Of a stretch of DNA of 64,000 nt, positions 1 through 7,395 are shown in pieces. Position numbers and translations under genes: made by a program. Source of the DNA: DASRJW01 sp964567755. GTDB lineage: Bacteria > Krumholzibacteriota > Krumholzibacteriia > G020349025. The stretch spans positions 12,854-76,853 of the forward strand of contig CAZMNW010000017.1 in NCBI GenBank assembly GCA_964567755.1. Direction: 5' to 3'. Position 1 is the stretch's first letter; each line of letters opens with the position of its first letter. The notes under the pieces are model-generated. The model was not told the origin of the DNA. It was given only the letters and a program-made list of their open reading frames with translations, and searched no databases.

Positions 1-36
1 GGACTCGGTTCCCTGGGCGCGTGACCGAAGAGGAGG

Positions 37-411
37 ATGGCTTTGCCTCGAATCGCAGGTGTGGATCTTCCGGCGGACAAGCGCGTGGTGGTGGCGCTGA
101 CCTACATCTTCGGGATCGGACGCAACACGTCCGAGCGCATCCTGAAGAAGACCGGGATTTCAGCGGAGCTGCGCTCCAAGAACCTGAGCGATGCCGATAC
201 CGGCAAGCTGCGTCAGGTGATCGAGAACGAGTACAAGGTGGAAGGTGCGCTGCGCGGCGAAGTGGCGATCAACACCAAGCGGCTGATGGACATCGGTTCG
301 TATCGGGGCGGCCGACATCGCAAGGGTCTGCCGGTGCGCGGCCAGCGCACGCACACCAACGCCCGCACGCGCAAGGGCCCGAAGCGGCGCCCGGGCGCCA
401 AGAAGAAGTGA
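37..411 (+). CDS. rpsM: 30S ribosomal protein S13
   Basis: Small-subunit head protein at the subunit interface, contacting the P-site tRNA and the B1 bridges. The 124-residue product opens with the family signature RIAGVDLP, carries the helix-two-turn-helix region with the GIG motif (FGIGRNTSERIL), and ends in the conserved basic tail GLPVRGQRTHTNARTRKGPK. Length is normal. The ATG was chosen because it is the only start giving the family N-terminus, although the AGGAGG at 31-36 touches the ATG with no spacer, which is unusual. First gene of an S13-S11-S4-alpha-L17 run, the standard alpha operon order, with 15 nt to rpsK. Confidence 0.98.
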   Translation: MALPRIAGVDLPADKRVVVALTYIFGIGRNTSERILKKTGISAELRSKNLSDADTGKLRQVIENEYKVEGALRGEVAINTKRLMDIGSYRGGRHRKGLPVRGQRTHTNARTRKGPKRRPGAKKK

Positions 412-426
412 CGCGGAGGTCGCGAC

Positions 427-825
427 GTGGCTGAAGTCATCAAGAAAAAGAAACCGCGCAAGAAGGAAAAGAAGGCGCTGCCGGCGCGTGGCGTTGCCCA
501 CGTGAAGTCAACCTTCAACAACACGATCGTCACCATCACGGACATGACGGGGTCGGTGGTGGCGTGGGCGAGCTCGGGCAAGATGGGATACAAGGGTTCG
601 CGCAAGGGCACGCCCTTCGCGGCGCAGCTGGCCGCCGAGTCGGTGGCGCGCGAAGTCATTGGCCAGGGAATGCGTAAGGTCGAGGTTTGGGTCACGGGAC
701 CTGGTTCGGGCCGCGAGGCCGCGATCCGGAGCCTGCAATCGGCTGGCCTCGAAGTGAGTGGCATCAAGGACGTCACGCTGACGCCGCACAACGGCTGCCG
801 CCCGCCCAAGCGGCGGCGCGTGTAG
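427..825 (+). CDS. rpsK: 30S ribosomal protein S11
   Basis: Platform protein of the 30S subunit that lines the mRNA exit region near the E site. The 132-residue product has a lysine-rich N-terminal extension, then the family core VKSTFNNTIVTITD, the SSGKMGYKGSRKGTPFAAQ region and the closing TPHNGCRPPKRRRV. Translation starts at GTG 427, preceded by GGAGG at 416-420 with good spacing. It sits between rpsM and rpsD in the alpha operon and is surely co-transcribed with them. Confidence 0.98.
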   Translation: MAEVIKKKKPRKKEKKALPARGVAHVKSTFNNTIVTITDMTGSVVAWASSGKMGYKGSRKGTPFAAQLAAESVAREVIGQGMRKVEVWVTGPGSGREAAIRSLQSAGLEVSGIKDVTLTPHNGCRPPKRRRV

Positions 826-847
826 CGGATTTCTGGAGGTCTGCCGC

Positions 848-1483
848 ATGGCTCGGTACACGGACGCGGTCTGCAAGCTCTGCCGACGGGAAGGCGTGAA
901 GCTGTTCCTGAAGGGCGACCGCTGCTATTCGGAGAAATGCGCCGTCGATCGGCGGGCGTACCCGCCGGGCGAGCACGGTGCGGAACGCCGCCGGCCGCGC
1001 AAGATGTCGGAGTACGGCACGCAGCTGCGCGAGAAACAGAAGCTGCGCCGCGTGTACGGCGTGCTCGAACGCCAGTTCCGCCACTACTTCGACCGCGCCA
1101 CACGCTTGGAAGGCGTGACCGGCGAACGCTTGTTGCAGCTGCTCGAGCGCCGGTTGGACAACGTCGTCTACCGCATGGGCTTCGCGCCCTCGCGGGCGGC
1201 GGCGCGCCAGCTCGTGCGTCACGGCCATATTCAAGTCGGGGCACGCAAGGTGAACATCCCGAGCTTTCGCGTCAAGCCGGGCGATGTCGTCGCCGTGCGC
1301 GAAGGCAGCCGCCAGCTGAGCATCGTGCACGACTCGATGAAGAGCGCCGAGATGCGCCCCAAGGTGTCGTACATCGATGTCGATCGCGGCAAACTGTCGG
1401 GGACGTTCCTGACGTTGCCGAGCCGGACCGAGATCCCAGTGCCGGTGGAAGAACAGATGATCGTCGAGCTGTACTCGAAGTAA
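848..1483 (+). CDS. rpsD: 30S ribosomal protein S4, zinc-binding form
   Basis: Primary 16S rRNA-binding protein that nucleates 30S assembly; in other bacteria it also represses the alpha operon translationally. The 211-residue product has four cysteines (C9, C12, C26, C31; spacing CX2C-X13-CX4C), the zinc-ribbon C+ form of S4. The S4 RNA-binding domain follows at about residues 97-160 (RLDNVVYRMGFA, ARQLVRHGHI). GGAGGT at 835-840 supports the ATG at 848. A 148-nt gap separates it from rpoA, the longest within this operon, and might hold a leader or internal promoter; I see no clear element there. Confidence 0.98.
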   Translation: MARYTDAVCKLCRREGVKLFLKGDRCYSEKCAVDRRAYPPGEHGAERRRPRKMSEYGTQLREKQKLRRVYGVLERQFRHYFDRATRLEGVTGERLLQLLERRLDNVVYRMGFAPSRAAARQLVRHGHIQVGARKVNIPSFRVKPGDVVAVREGSRQLSIVHDSMKSAEMRPKVSYIDVDRGKLSGTFLTLPSRTEIPVPVEEQMIVELYSK

Positions 1484-1631
1484 GCGAGTTCGTGGCCCGC
1501 GCGCGCGGGCTTGGAAACAAGGGTCGCCGGAGGGCGCGGTTTCGCGGGGATGGGCGCGACACCGAAGCGCCGGTGGCCGGAAACAGCGGACCGTTGAGCC
1601 AGACGGCGCCGCGTTCCCACGAGGAGTGGTC

Positions 1632-2657
1632 ATGAAGTGGAAGCCTGTATTGATGCCCCGGAAGATCGAGCTCGAGTCAGAGACGGCGAGCACGACCCAC
1701 GGCCGTTTCGTCATCGAGCCGCTGGAGCGAGGATTCGGTACCACGCTCGGTAACGCGTTGCGGCGGACGCTGCTGTCGTTGCTGCAGGGTGCCGCCGTGA
1801 CCGCGGTGAAGTTCGATGGCGTGCTGCACGAGATGAGCACGATTCCGGGCGTCACCGAGGACGTCACTGACATCGTGCTCAACGTCAAGCAGCTGGTGAT
1901 CCGTCACCTCGGTGACGATCCCAAGTGGCTGCGCATCGAGAAGGAAGGACCGGGCGTGGTCACGGCGGGCGACATCCAGGCCGATCACGAAATCGAGATC
2001 ATCAACAAGAACCTGCATCTGATGACGCTCGACGAGAATTCCACGGTGCGTATGGAGCTGCTGGTCGGCGTCGGCAGGAGCTACGTTACGGCCGAAGCGC
2101 ACACCTTCGAACAGGACACCATCGGCATCATCCCGGTGGACTCCATCTTCGGGCCGGTGCGCAAGGTCAATTACCTGGTGGAAAACACGCGCGTAGGGCA
2201 GCGCACGGACTACGACCGGCTGGTGCTGGACATCACCACCAGCGGCGCGACGTCGCCCATCGACGCCATGGGCTATGCGGCGAAGCTGCTCAAGGACCAC
2301 CTGCAGATGTTCATCCACTTCGACGAGGCGCAGCTCGAGGAGACGCGCGAAGAGGTCAACGAAGAGAACGCGCGCATGCGCGAGCTGCTGATGCGCAGCG
2401 TCGACGAGCTGGAGCTCTCGGTGCGGTCGAACAACTGTCTCAAGATGGCGAACATCAAGACGCTGTTCGATCTGGTGCGCCGGAGCGAGGCCGACATGCT
2501 CAAGTACAAGAATTTCGGGCGCAAGAGCTTGCGGGAGATCAGCGAGATCCTCGAGGGCATGGGCCTGCAGTTCGGCATGGAGGTCGCGACCTACATGGCG
2601 GCCACCAGCACCGAGACCGTCGAGGACAAGGTCGTCGTCCCGGCCGTGGAGGGCTGA
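1632..2657 (+). CDS. rpoA: DNA-directed RNA polymerase subunit alpha
   Basis: Scaffold subunit of RNA polymerase: the N-terminal domain dimerises and nucleates beta/beta-prime assembly, the C-terminal domain contacts UP elements and activators. The 341-residue product shows the NTD motif RGFGTTLGNALRRTLLS near residue 35 and a CTD with two helix-hairpin-helix-like segments (NNCLKMANIKTL and LREISEILEGMGL) at about 265-315. ATG 1632 is preferred over an in-frame GTG at 1626, because that GTG overlaps the GAGGAG Shine-Dalgarno (1621-1626), which is spaced 5 nt from the ATG. Stop is 4 nt before rplQ. Confidence 0.98.
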   Translation: MKWKPVLMPRKIELESETASTTHGRFVIEPLERGFGTTLGNALRRTLLSLLQGAAVTAVKFDGVLHEMSTIPGVTEDVTDIVLNVKQLVIRHLGDDPKWLRIEKEGPGVVTAGDIQADHEIEIINKNLHLMTLDENSTVRMELLVGVGRSYVTAEAHTFEQDTIGIIPVDSIFGPVRKVNYLVENTRVGQRTDYDRLVLDITTSGATSPIDAMGYAAKLLKDHLQMFIHFDEAQLEETREEVNEENARMRELLMRSVDELELSVRSNNCLKMANIKTLFDLVRRSEADMLKYKNFGRKSLREISEILEGMGLQFGMEVATYMAATSTETVEDKVVVPAVEG

Positions 2658-2661
2658 CAAC

Positions 2662-3171
2662 ATGCGCCATCTGAAGACGGTCGCCAAGCTGGGCAGAACG
2701 CAGTCTCACCGGCGCGCCATGCTCCGCAACATGGTAACTTCGCTGCTGCGGCACGAGCGCATTCGCACCACGGAGCCCAAGGCGAAGGTGGCGCGGCGCT
2801 TCGCCGAGCGCATGATCACCTGGGGCAAGCGCGGCGACCTGGCGGCGCGACGGCGCGCGGCACGTTTCGTCAACGACGAGACGGTGCTGAAGCGGCTGTT
2901 CGACGAGGTCGCGCCCAAGCTCGCCGATCGCAAGGGCGGCTACACGCGCATCACGCACACGGGGCTGCGCAAGGGCGACGGCGCTGACATGGTGCTGCTC
3001 GAGCTCGTGACGCATTCGCAGCCGCGCGCGAAGAAGGGCAACCGCAAGAACGCCACGCGGCTCGTGCCGTTCCAGACTGGGGACGCGAAGGGCCGCGGGA
3101 AGAAGGCGGCGAAGGCGCCGGCTCCCGAAGCAGCCGAGGCTGGCGAAGCAGGCACGCAGGCTACGGCGTAA
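2662..3171 (+). CDS. rplQ: 50S ribosomal protein L17
   Basis: Large-subunit protein near the polypeptide exit tunnel. Residues 1-120 are the conserved core (LGRTQSHRRAMLRNM, then the basic helix and the THTGLRKGDGADM segment). The product is 169 residues, longer than the roughly 120 usual for short L17 forms, because of an Ala/Pro/Lys/Glu-rich C-terminal tail (about 125-169) that looks disordered and is lineage-specific. GGAGGG at 2648-2653 lies inside the end of rpoA, so the two are translationally close. Last gene of the operon; no strong hairpin terminator is visible in the 97 nt before the next gene end. Confidence 0.97.
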   Translation: MRHLKTVAKLGRTQSHRRAMLRNMVTSLLRHERIRTTEPKAKVARRFAERMITWGKRGDLAARRRAARFVNDETVLKRLFDEVAPKLADRKGGYTRITHTGLRKGDGADMVLLELVTHSQPRAKKGNRKNATRLVPFQTGDAKGRGKKAAKAPAPEAAEAGEAGTQATA

Positions 3172-3268
3172 GAGCGCCGCGCCGGCACGATCCGGTGCAC
3201 CCGCAACGTTTCACCGCATCCACTACCGGCCGATCAGCGCACGCCACAAACAGCCGATTCAGCGCGCC

Positions 3269-5845
3269 CTACAACCTTTCAAAATCTGTGGGCGGCGGGA
3301 TCCTCCTTTCGTTTTGATACCAGACTCCGAGCTCATCGGGGCCGAGACGCCAGACAATGTTGAGCGACGCCTTCCCGCGTACGCGCGCCAAGCCACCGTG
3401 CTCGCCCTGCAAGTGGTGATAGGGACAGAGCACGAGGAGGTTTTCCGGTGCGTTGTCGCCGCCCCAGCCTCGGTAATACAGATGATGCACCTGGACGTTG
3501 ACGCGCGCGGTGCATCCCGGTGCCATGCAACGATAGTGATCGCGCCGGAGGACGGGTCGGGTGCCGTCGGATTTCAAAGCGTCGTGAACCATGACCCATT
3601 CTTCGAGGAGCGCCAGGAGACCGACCCAGCTCGGGACGTGTTCGCCGTGCTGGACGTAGTCCTGTGCGATGCGGGCCGCGGGAGTGAAGCGGCTCTGGTC
3701 ACCGGGCGCGGTCGAGTTCTGGACGCGCTCGACGAGCACACGCCTCGCAGCCTCGATGCTGCGCAAGAAGGTGCTGGCCTCCGTCTCGGGCAGATGGAAG
3801 GCGAGCGGGACTTGCATGAGCGGTCCGCCATGAACGACGCGCTCGAGGAGGCCGTAGCCGAGCGCGAAGACGGAGTCGAAGGTTTGTCCGGGTCCGAAGC
3901 GGAGCGAATCGCGCCATTCCTCGTCGCTCGGTGGCGTGAAGTAATGTGGAGCGCGCGGGTCGGGTGGCTGACCCGGAGAACGTGGAGCATTTCGATCCGC
4001 GACCGCATCCGCGGCTCCGAGACCTGGAAAACGTGGAGCACTTCGACCGTCGACCTCATCCGCCACTCGTGGACTCGGAAAAGGTGGAGCGGAAGTCGAT
4101 TCTGCGGCTCCTCGGCCCGGAAAACGTGGAGCAAGACCTGGGGTCAAGCTGCGGGCCACGTCGACGCATCGGAGCAGTTGGTTGCGTTTGACCAGCCGGA
4201 TGTCGTCCCACAGGCCCTTCACGGTCCGGTCGCGAGCGTTCTCGATCCATTGCTTCTGGAGCGCAGGATCGGGCCGGGCGTCGCGCAAGGCGATGACGGC
4301 ACACTGGGTGGCGACGAGTCCGAGAACGCCGCCTTCGAAGGCAGTCCGGATCTCGGAGCGATGACGCAGACTCCGGGCCAGCCAGACCCGCTTGCGTGCG
4401 GTCGATCGTCCCATGCCGAGACGTTCCTCGGCGTAGTGTTCGAGATCCTCGAAACCGAGCCATTTCCAAGCGCGGTGCTCGTCGAGCTCGAGCAAGAGAT
4501 CGGCGATGTCCATCTCGATGGTGTTCTGCAGCCGGATGAGAGTTCCCAGAACCCCAGCAAGACGCTTGATGTCGCGCTTGCGTGACCAAGACAAGACCTG
4601 GACCCTGGCGCGCGCGATTCCATCCACGATCCAGGCTTCAGATCCGGCTCCGCCCTGGCCCTCGACACTGAATTCGTCCCCAGCTTCGACCGTCACTTCA
4701 CTCTCGGCTGTGGCCCCAGTCCCATCCCCGACAGAATTGCTGACCCGAGCTGGACCACCGAACTCGATGGCGAGCTTGCGCTCGAGACGCTCGAGCTGGG
4801 CTTGCTTCTCGGCGAAATCGGTCAGGTGTCCATGGGCACGACGGGTCGCAGGCGATGCGAGCTCCGAGACAGGCCCAAGCTCCGTTCCCAAACCTTCGAT
4901 CGCGCGTTTCGCGCTCACGCCTGCGCTCAGGTGGTTCCAGATCTGTCCCGTGCGGTGCTTCGTGTCGTTGCGACGGAATCGGGGATGGTAGTCCTCCGGC
5001 AGCGCGAGCCCGCTGCTCGTGAGCTCGGCGCCGAGCGCCTCGACGAAGGCCGTGGGACCGGCATCGAGACCTGCGACCGCTCGATAGAGCTCGAGAACAT
5101 CGTCGAAGACGATCTTGATGTCCGGCGGCACCATCTGACGCACTGGGACACGGGGCTCGTCCATCGTGTCTTCTGATGATGGTGTCTCGGAGCTTGCCGC
5201 AGGCGCCGGAGAATTTCCTGAGCCAGGCTCAACATCGTCACCGGGCGCTTCCTGGCCGGCGCTGGACGCTTGCTCCCCCTTGTCGCGGGCAAGATGTCGC
5301 GTCACTTCAGCGCGCAGCTCCGTGAACGGAATGTGCCGCGCGCGTTCGATCCAGGCACCCACATTGGAATCATTCGCCACGCGGCCGATCTGAATCGCCG
5401 CCATCTGTCCGAGGAGCGGGCCACCATCCATCCCACACAACGCCGCAGCGACCGCAGGATGCGTTTCCAGCGTCTCGTGCAGGCGGACTAAATCGTGCAG
5501 CCAGCGCTGGTCTCGGTCGAGCCGCTCGCGAGTGAAGTCGTAGGCGTTCTTGTATCCACAGGCAATCCAAGCCTCGCGCTTGGTGATCGCGAATGCGGCC
5601 CGGGCCATCGGGACGGCGATCGAATCGCGGAGAGCGGCGAGACGACAGAGCAGGCGATCGCCGGAGAGCACCGTGAGCGGAATCGATTGCTGCTTGATCG
5701 CAGCCCGAATGCCAGTCACGCGAATGTCGGACGCGTCGCTCGTCGCGCGCGGGGAGAAGTCGGCAGAATGTGCCGTAGCGCCGAGAGGACCCTGCGGGCG
5801 CAGCTCGGCTGCGGTGGTTTCTGGCATCGCGATCTCCACACCCAT
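3269..5845 (-). CDS. Large HNH endonuclease-domain protein with duplicated DUF222-like region
   Basis: 858-residue protein of unknown target. The C-terminal about 90 residues are an HNH nuclease fold: a CX4C pair (CMAPGC), the VHHLYYRGWGGDN core, the NLLVLCPYHH end. Two related helical regions precede it, each with G[YF]-x5-Y/F-x2-ERL followed by an AL or GL helix pair, roughly residues 95-190 and 455-560, so the body is an internal duplication. Between the second copy and the HNH lies a Pro/Arg-rich linker with degenerate repeats of APRFPG (nt about 3955-4140). The reading frame runs open to 5950, but a strong promoter (5900-5928) lies inside that extension, so the start must be at or below ATG 5845; ATG 5827 with GGAG upstream is an equal alternative. 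Whether it acts in repair, defence or a selfish element is not shown. Confidence 0.75.
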   Translation of the reverse strand: MGVEIAMPETTAAELRPQGPLGATAHSADFSPRATSDASDIRVTGIRAAIKQQSIPLTVLSGDRLLCRLAALRDSIAVPMARAAFAITKREAWIACGYKNAYDFTRERLDRDQRWLHDLVRLHETLETHPAVAAALCGMDGGPLLGQMAAIQIGRVANDSNVGAWIERARHIPFTELRAEVTRHLARDKGEQASSAGQEAPGDDVEPGSGNSPAPAASSETPSSEDTMDEPRVPVRQMVPPDIKIVFDDVLELYRAVAGLDAGPTAFVEALGAELTSSGLALPEDYHPRFRRNDTKHRTGQIWNHLSAGVSAKRAIEGLGTELGPVSELASPATRRAHGHLTDFAEKQAQLERLERKLAIEFGGPARVSNSVGDGTGATAESEVTVEAGDEFSVEGQGGAGSEAWIVDGIARARVQVLSWSRKRDIKRLAGVLGTLIRLQNTIEMDIADLLLELDEHRAWKWLGFEDLEHYAEERLGMGRSTARKRVWLARSLRHRSEIRTAFEGGVLGLVATQCAVIALRDARPDPALQKQWIENARDRTVKGLWDDIRLVKRNQLLRCVDVARSLTPGLAPRFPGRGAAESTSAPPFPSPRVADEVDGRSAPRFPGLGAADAVADRNAPRSPGQPPDPRAPHYFTPPSDEEWRDSLRFGPGQTFDSVFALGYGLLERVVHGGPLMQVPLAFHLPETEASTFLRSIEAARRVLVERVQNSTAPGDQSRFTPAARIAQDYVQHGEHVPSWVGLLALLEEWVMVHDALKSDGTRPVLRRDHYRCMAPGCTARVNVQVHHLYYRGWGGDNAPENLLVLCPYHHLQGEHGGLARVRGKASLNIVWRLGPDELGVWYQNERRIPPPTDFERL

Positions 5846-5899
5846 GGTGACCCCACCCACCTTGGGAGAAGCGGACTCTTTTGGGAGGAGGACGAACTG

Positions 5900-5928
5900 A
5901 ATATAGAAAAGGACGAGGCAAATGTCAA
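5900..5928 (-). promoter_or_regulatory. Sigma70-type promoter of the HNH gene
   Basis: Reading on the minus strand there is TTGACA (5928-5923), a 17-nt spacer and TATATT (5905-5900). This is a near-perfect housekeeping promoter in an AT-rich patch. Transcription would start near 5892, giving a leader of about 45-65 nt before the HNH start codon. Confidence 0.7.
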
Positions 5929-6007
5929 GAGGTAGAATGAAAGTGATCACTCACAAATGAGCCAACGAGTCATTTCTCGCGCAACATTCGTGCCGTTCCC
6001 TGATCAA

Positions 6008-6016
6008 TGTGGATAA
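6008..6016 (-). promoter_or_regulatory. DnaA-box-like sequence
   Basis: TGTGGATAA is the exact complement of the TTATCCACA consensus. A weaker relative, TGTGGACAG, begins 21 nt later at 6029. Two copies in an AT-rich patch are suggestive, but no dnaA, rpmH or gyrB neighbours are present, so an origin is not supported. A nine-base match can occur by chance. Confidence 0.35.
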
Positions 6017-6053
6017 CTTGAACGGATTGTGGACAGCGTTAAAATTATTGACG

Positions 6054-6072
6054 CTGTAAACGCGGTTTACAG
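6054..6072. promoter_or_regulatory. Perfect palindrome, probable operator
   Basis: CTGTAAAC-GCG-GTTTACAG: eight-base arms around a three-base centre, placed just after the expected start point of the plus-strand promoter at 6018-6045. This is the usual size and position of a repressor site. No regulator gene is adjacent. Confidence 0.5.
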
Positions 6073-6300
6073 TAATGCACCATCACGGGAGGAAACGCTC
6101 GTTACAGCATGCATTCGCCTTCGACGACCTGCGCCACTTCCGCCTCGTCGTGCTTGCTCTCGAGGGCAGTGCGCCTTGGGTCCGCATCGCTCGAGGGACG
6201 ATGACGCGAAATCGAGTGCCGTCGGCGATGAATGCGCGCGTGTCGGCTCACGGTACCAAGAAGGAGATGGCGAGCGAAGCGTGAAATAATTCACAAGGAA

Positions 6301-7212
6301 TCAAACGAGGTTGGCAGAACGCAGGACTTCCGCATGGAGGTGATCGAGGGAGATGAGGTCCATGCAGTTGGGGCTCTTGTCGCAGGTGCGGAGGTAGCAG
6401 CAGATGCAGTCGATGGGGCTCACGACTTTGGTGAGGCGGCCGTAGTCGTGGATCTCGGGCGCGCTCGTGGGGCCAAAGACGGAAACGACGCGTTTGTGCA
6501 GTGCGAGGGCGATGTGCATGGTCAGGGTGTCGCCGGTCACGACGACGCGGCACGAGTTGACGTCGGCGATGAAATCGCGCACGTCGTCGCGCTGCTCGAA
6601 GAGGAAGACATCGAAGCCACTGGCTCGGAGGCGTTCGGTGAGCTCGGGGTAGCGGCCCCAGCGCTTGAGCTGCCAGCGCGGGTCGGCGCGGGTCTCGACG
6701 CCGATGCGTGACGGCAGGCCTTCGTTGGGTGTGTAGCCGAACACATATTCCTCGCCATCGAAGCGCCGGCCGAACATCTCGAACAGGAACTCCTGGTAGG
6801 CACGGCCGTTCAATCGTTTCAATTCGTCGGCGCGTTCTTTACCGAAGCGCGACAGCAATCCCATGTCGTACCAGGGCGCGGCGGAGTCCCCGTAGCGAAC
6901 TTGGCCATCCTCCAGGTAGGCGCCGATCCGGTGATCCCAGGTGATGCGGTCGAGGAGCCGACAGGCCTCGGGCTCGTCATCGAGGCAGGCAACGAGATCG
7001 AAATGTCGGCCCTGCAGGCGGTCGACGGCGTCGAAAGGCACGACCTCGGCCAGATGCGGATTGTTGTCGAGGAGCGGAACCGAGGCCGGGCGCGTCACCC
7101 AAGTGACCGGTCCTTCGAGGACGTTGAGGATCGTCGTCGAGCGGAGCACGTCGCCCATGGCGCCGAGCTTGATGATGAGCGTCGATCCTGTGAGCGGGAA
7201 CTCGCGGTGCAT
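6301..7212 (-). CDS. Glycosyltransferase family 9 (heptosyltransferase-like)
   Basis: Likely transfers a heptose or similar sugar during LPS core or surface glycan assembly at the inner membrane. The roughly 303-residue product has the GT9 N-terminal signature LIIKLGAMGDVLRST and the C-terminal donor-binding segment GDTLTMHIALAL followed by VVSVFGPTSAPE. It ends with a cysteine cluster (CICCYLRTC..SPNC) seen in a subset of GT9 enzymes, possibly a metal site. ATG 7212 follows a GGAAAG; a GTG at 7275 would add 21 residues without family likeness. The ADP-heptose genes gmhA/hldE lie in this window but 11 kb away. Confidence 0.82.
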   Translation of the reverse strand: MHREFPLTGSTLIIKLGAMGDVLRSTTILNVLEGPVTWVTRPASVPLLDNNPHLAEVVPFDAVDRLQGRHFDLVACLDDEPEACRLLDRITWDHRIGAYLEDGQVRYGDSAAPWYDMGLLSRFGKERADELKRLNGRAYQEFLFEMFGRRFDGEEYVFGYTPNEGLPSRIGVETRADPRWQLKRWGRYPELTERLRASGFDVFLFEQRDDVRDFIADVNSCRVVVTGDTLTMHIALALHKRVVSVFGPTSAPEIHDYGRLTKVVSPIDCICCYLRTCDKSPNCMDLISLDHLHAEVLRSANLV

Positions 7213-7395
7213 GAGCTTTCCGAGTTGGATGTCCTTGCTTCTGCGCGACGGGTCGCAAGTGAAATGGTAGCACAAGGATGTGTGGGTCTTGCGCCCGGGC
7301 CGTGCGGAGGGCGTCCAGGTTCTCGGGCGGCCGCTCGGTGATGCTTCGGTGCACTTGCAGCGCGCGGGCGCCCGGCCAGTCGCGGCGCCCGATCC

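Larger units (their letters stand above)
5946..6300. other. Intergenic region with promoter-like, palindromic and DnaA-box-like sites but no convincing gene
   Basis: About 350 nt between the HNH promoter and the end of the GT9 gene. The first 130 nt are AT-rich and hold a DnaA-box sequence, a plus-strand promoter-like pair (TTGAAC 6018-6023, 16-nt spacer, TAAAAT 6040-6045) and a perfect palindrome. The plus-strand frame from ATG 6075 (69 codons) has no family resemblance, no ribosome binding site and ends where the GT9 gene ends, so I do not call it a gene. Confidence 0.5.

Noticed and set aside
1..24. End of a possible upstream gene (seven codons then TGA)
   Set aside because: Too short to identify; gene order suggests rpmJ or infA but nothing in the bases confirms it.
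21..434. Open frame overlapping rpsM in another phase
   Set aside because: Arginine- and glycine-rich shadow of a high-GC ribosomal gene with no family likeness.
6000..6075. Replication origin
   Set aside because: Only one exact DnaA box plus one weak copy, and none of the usual origin neighbours.
6029..6289. Plus-strand frames in the gap after the HNH promoter
   Set aside because: No ribosome binding site, no family features, run into the GT9 gene end; treated as non-coding.
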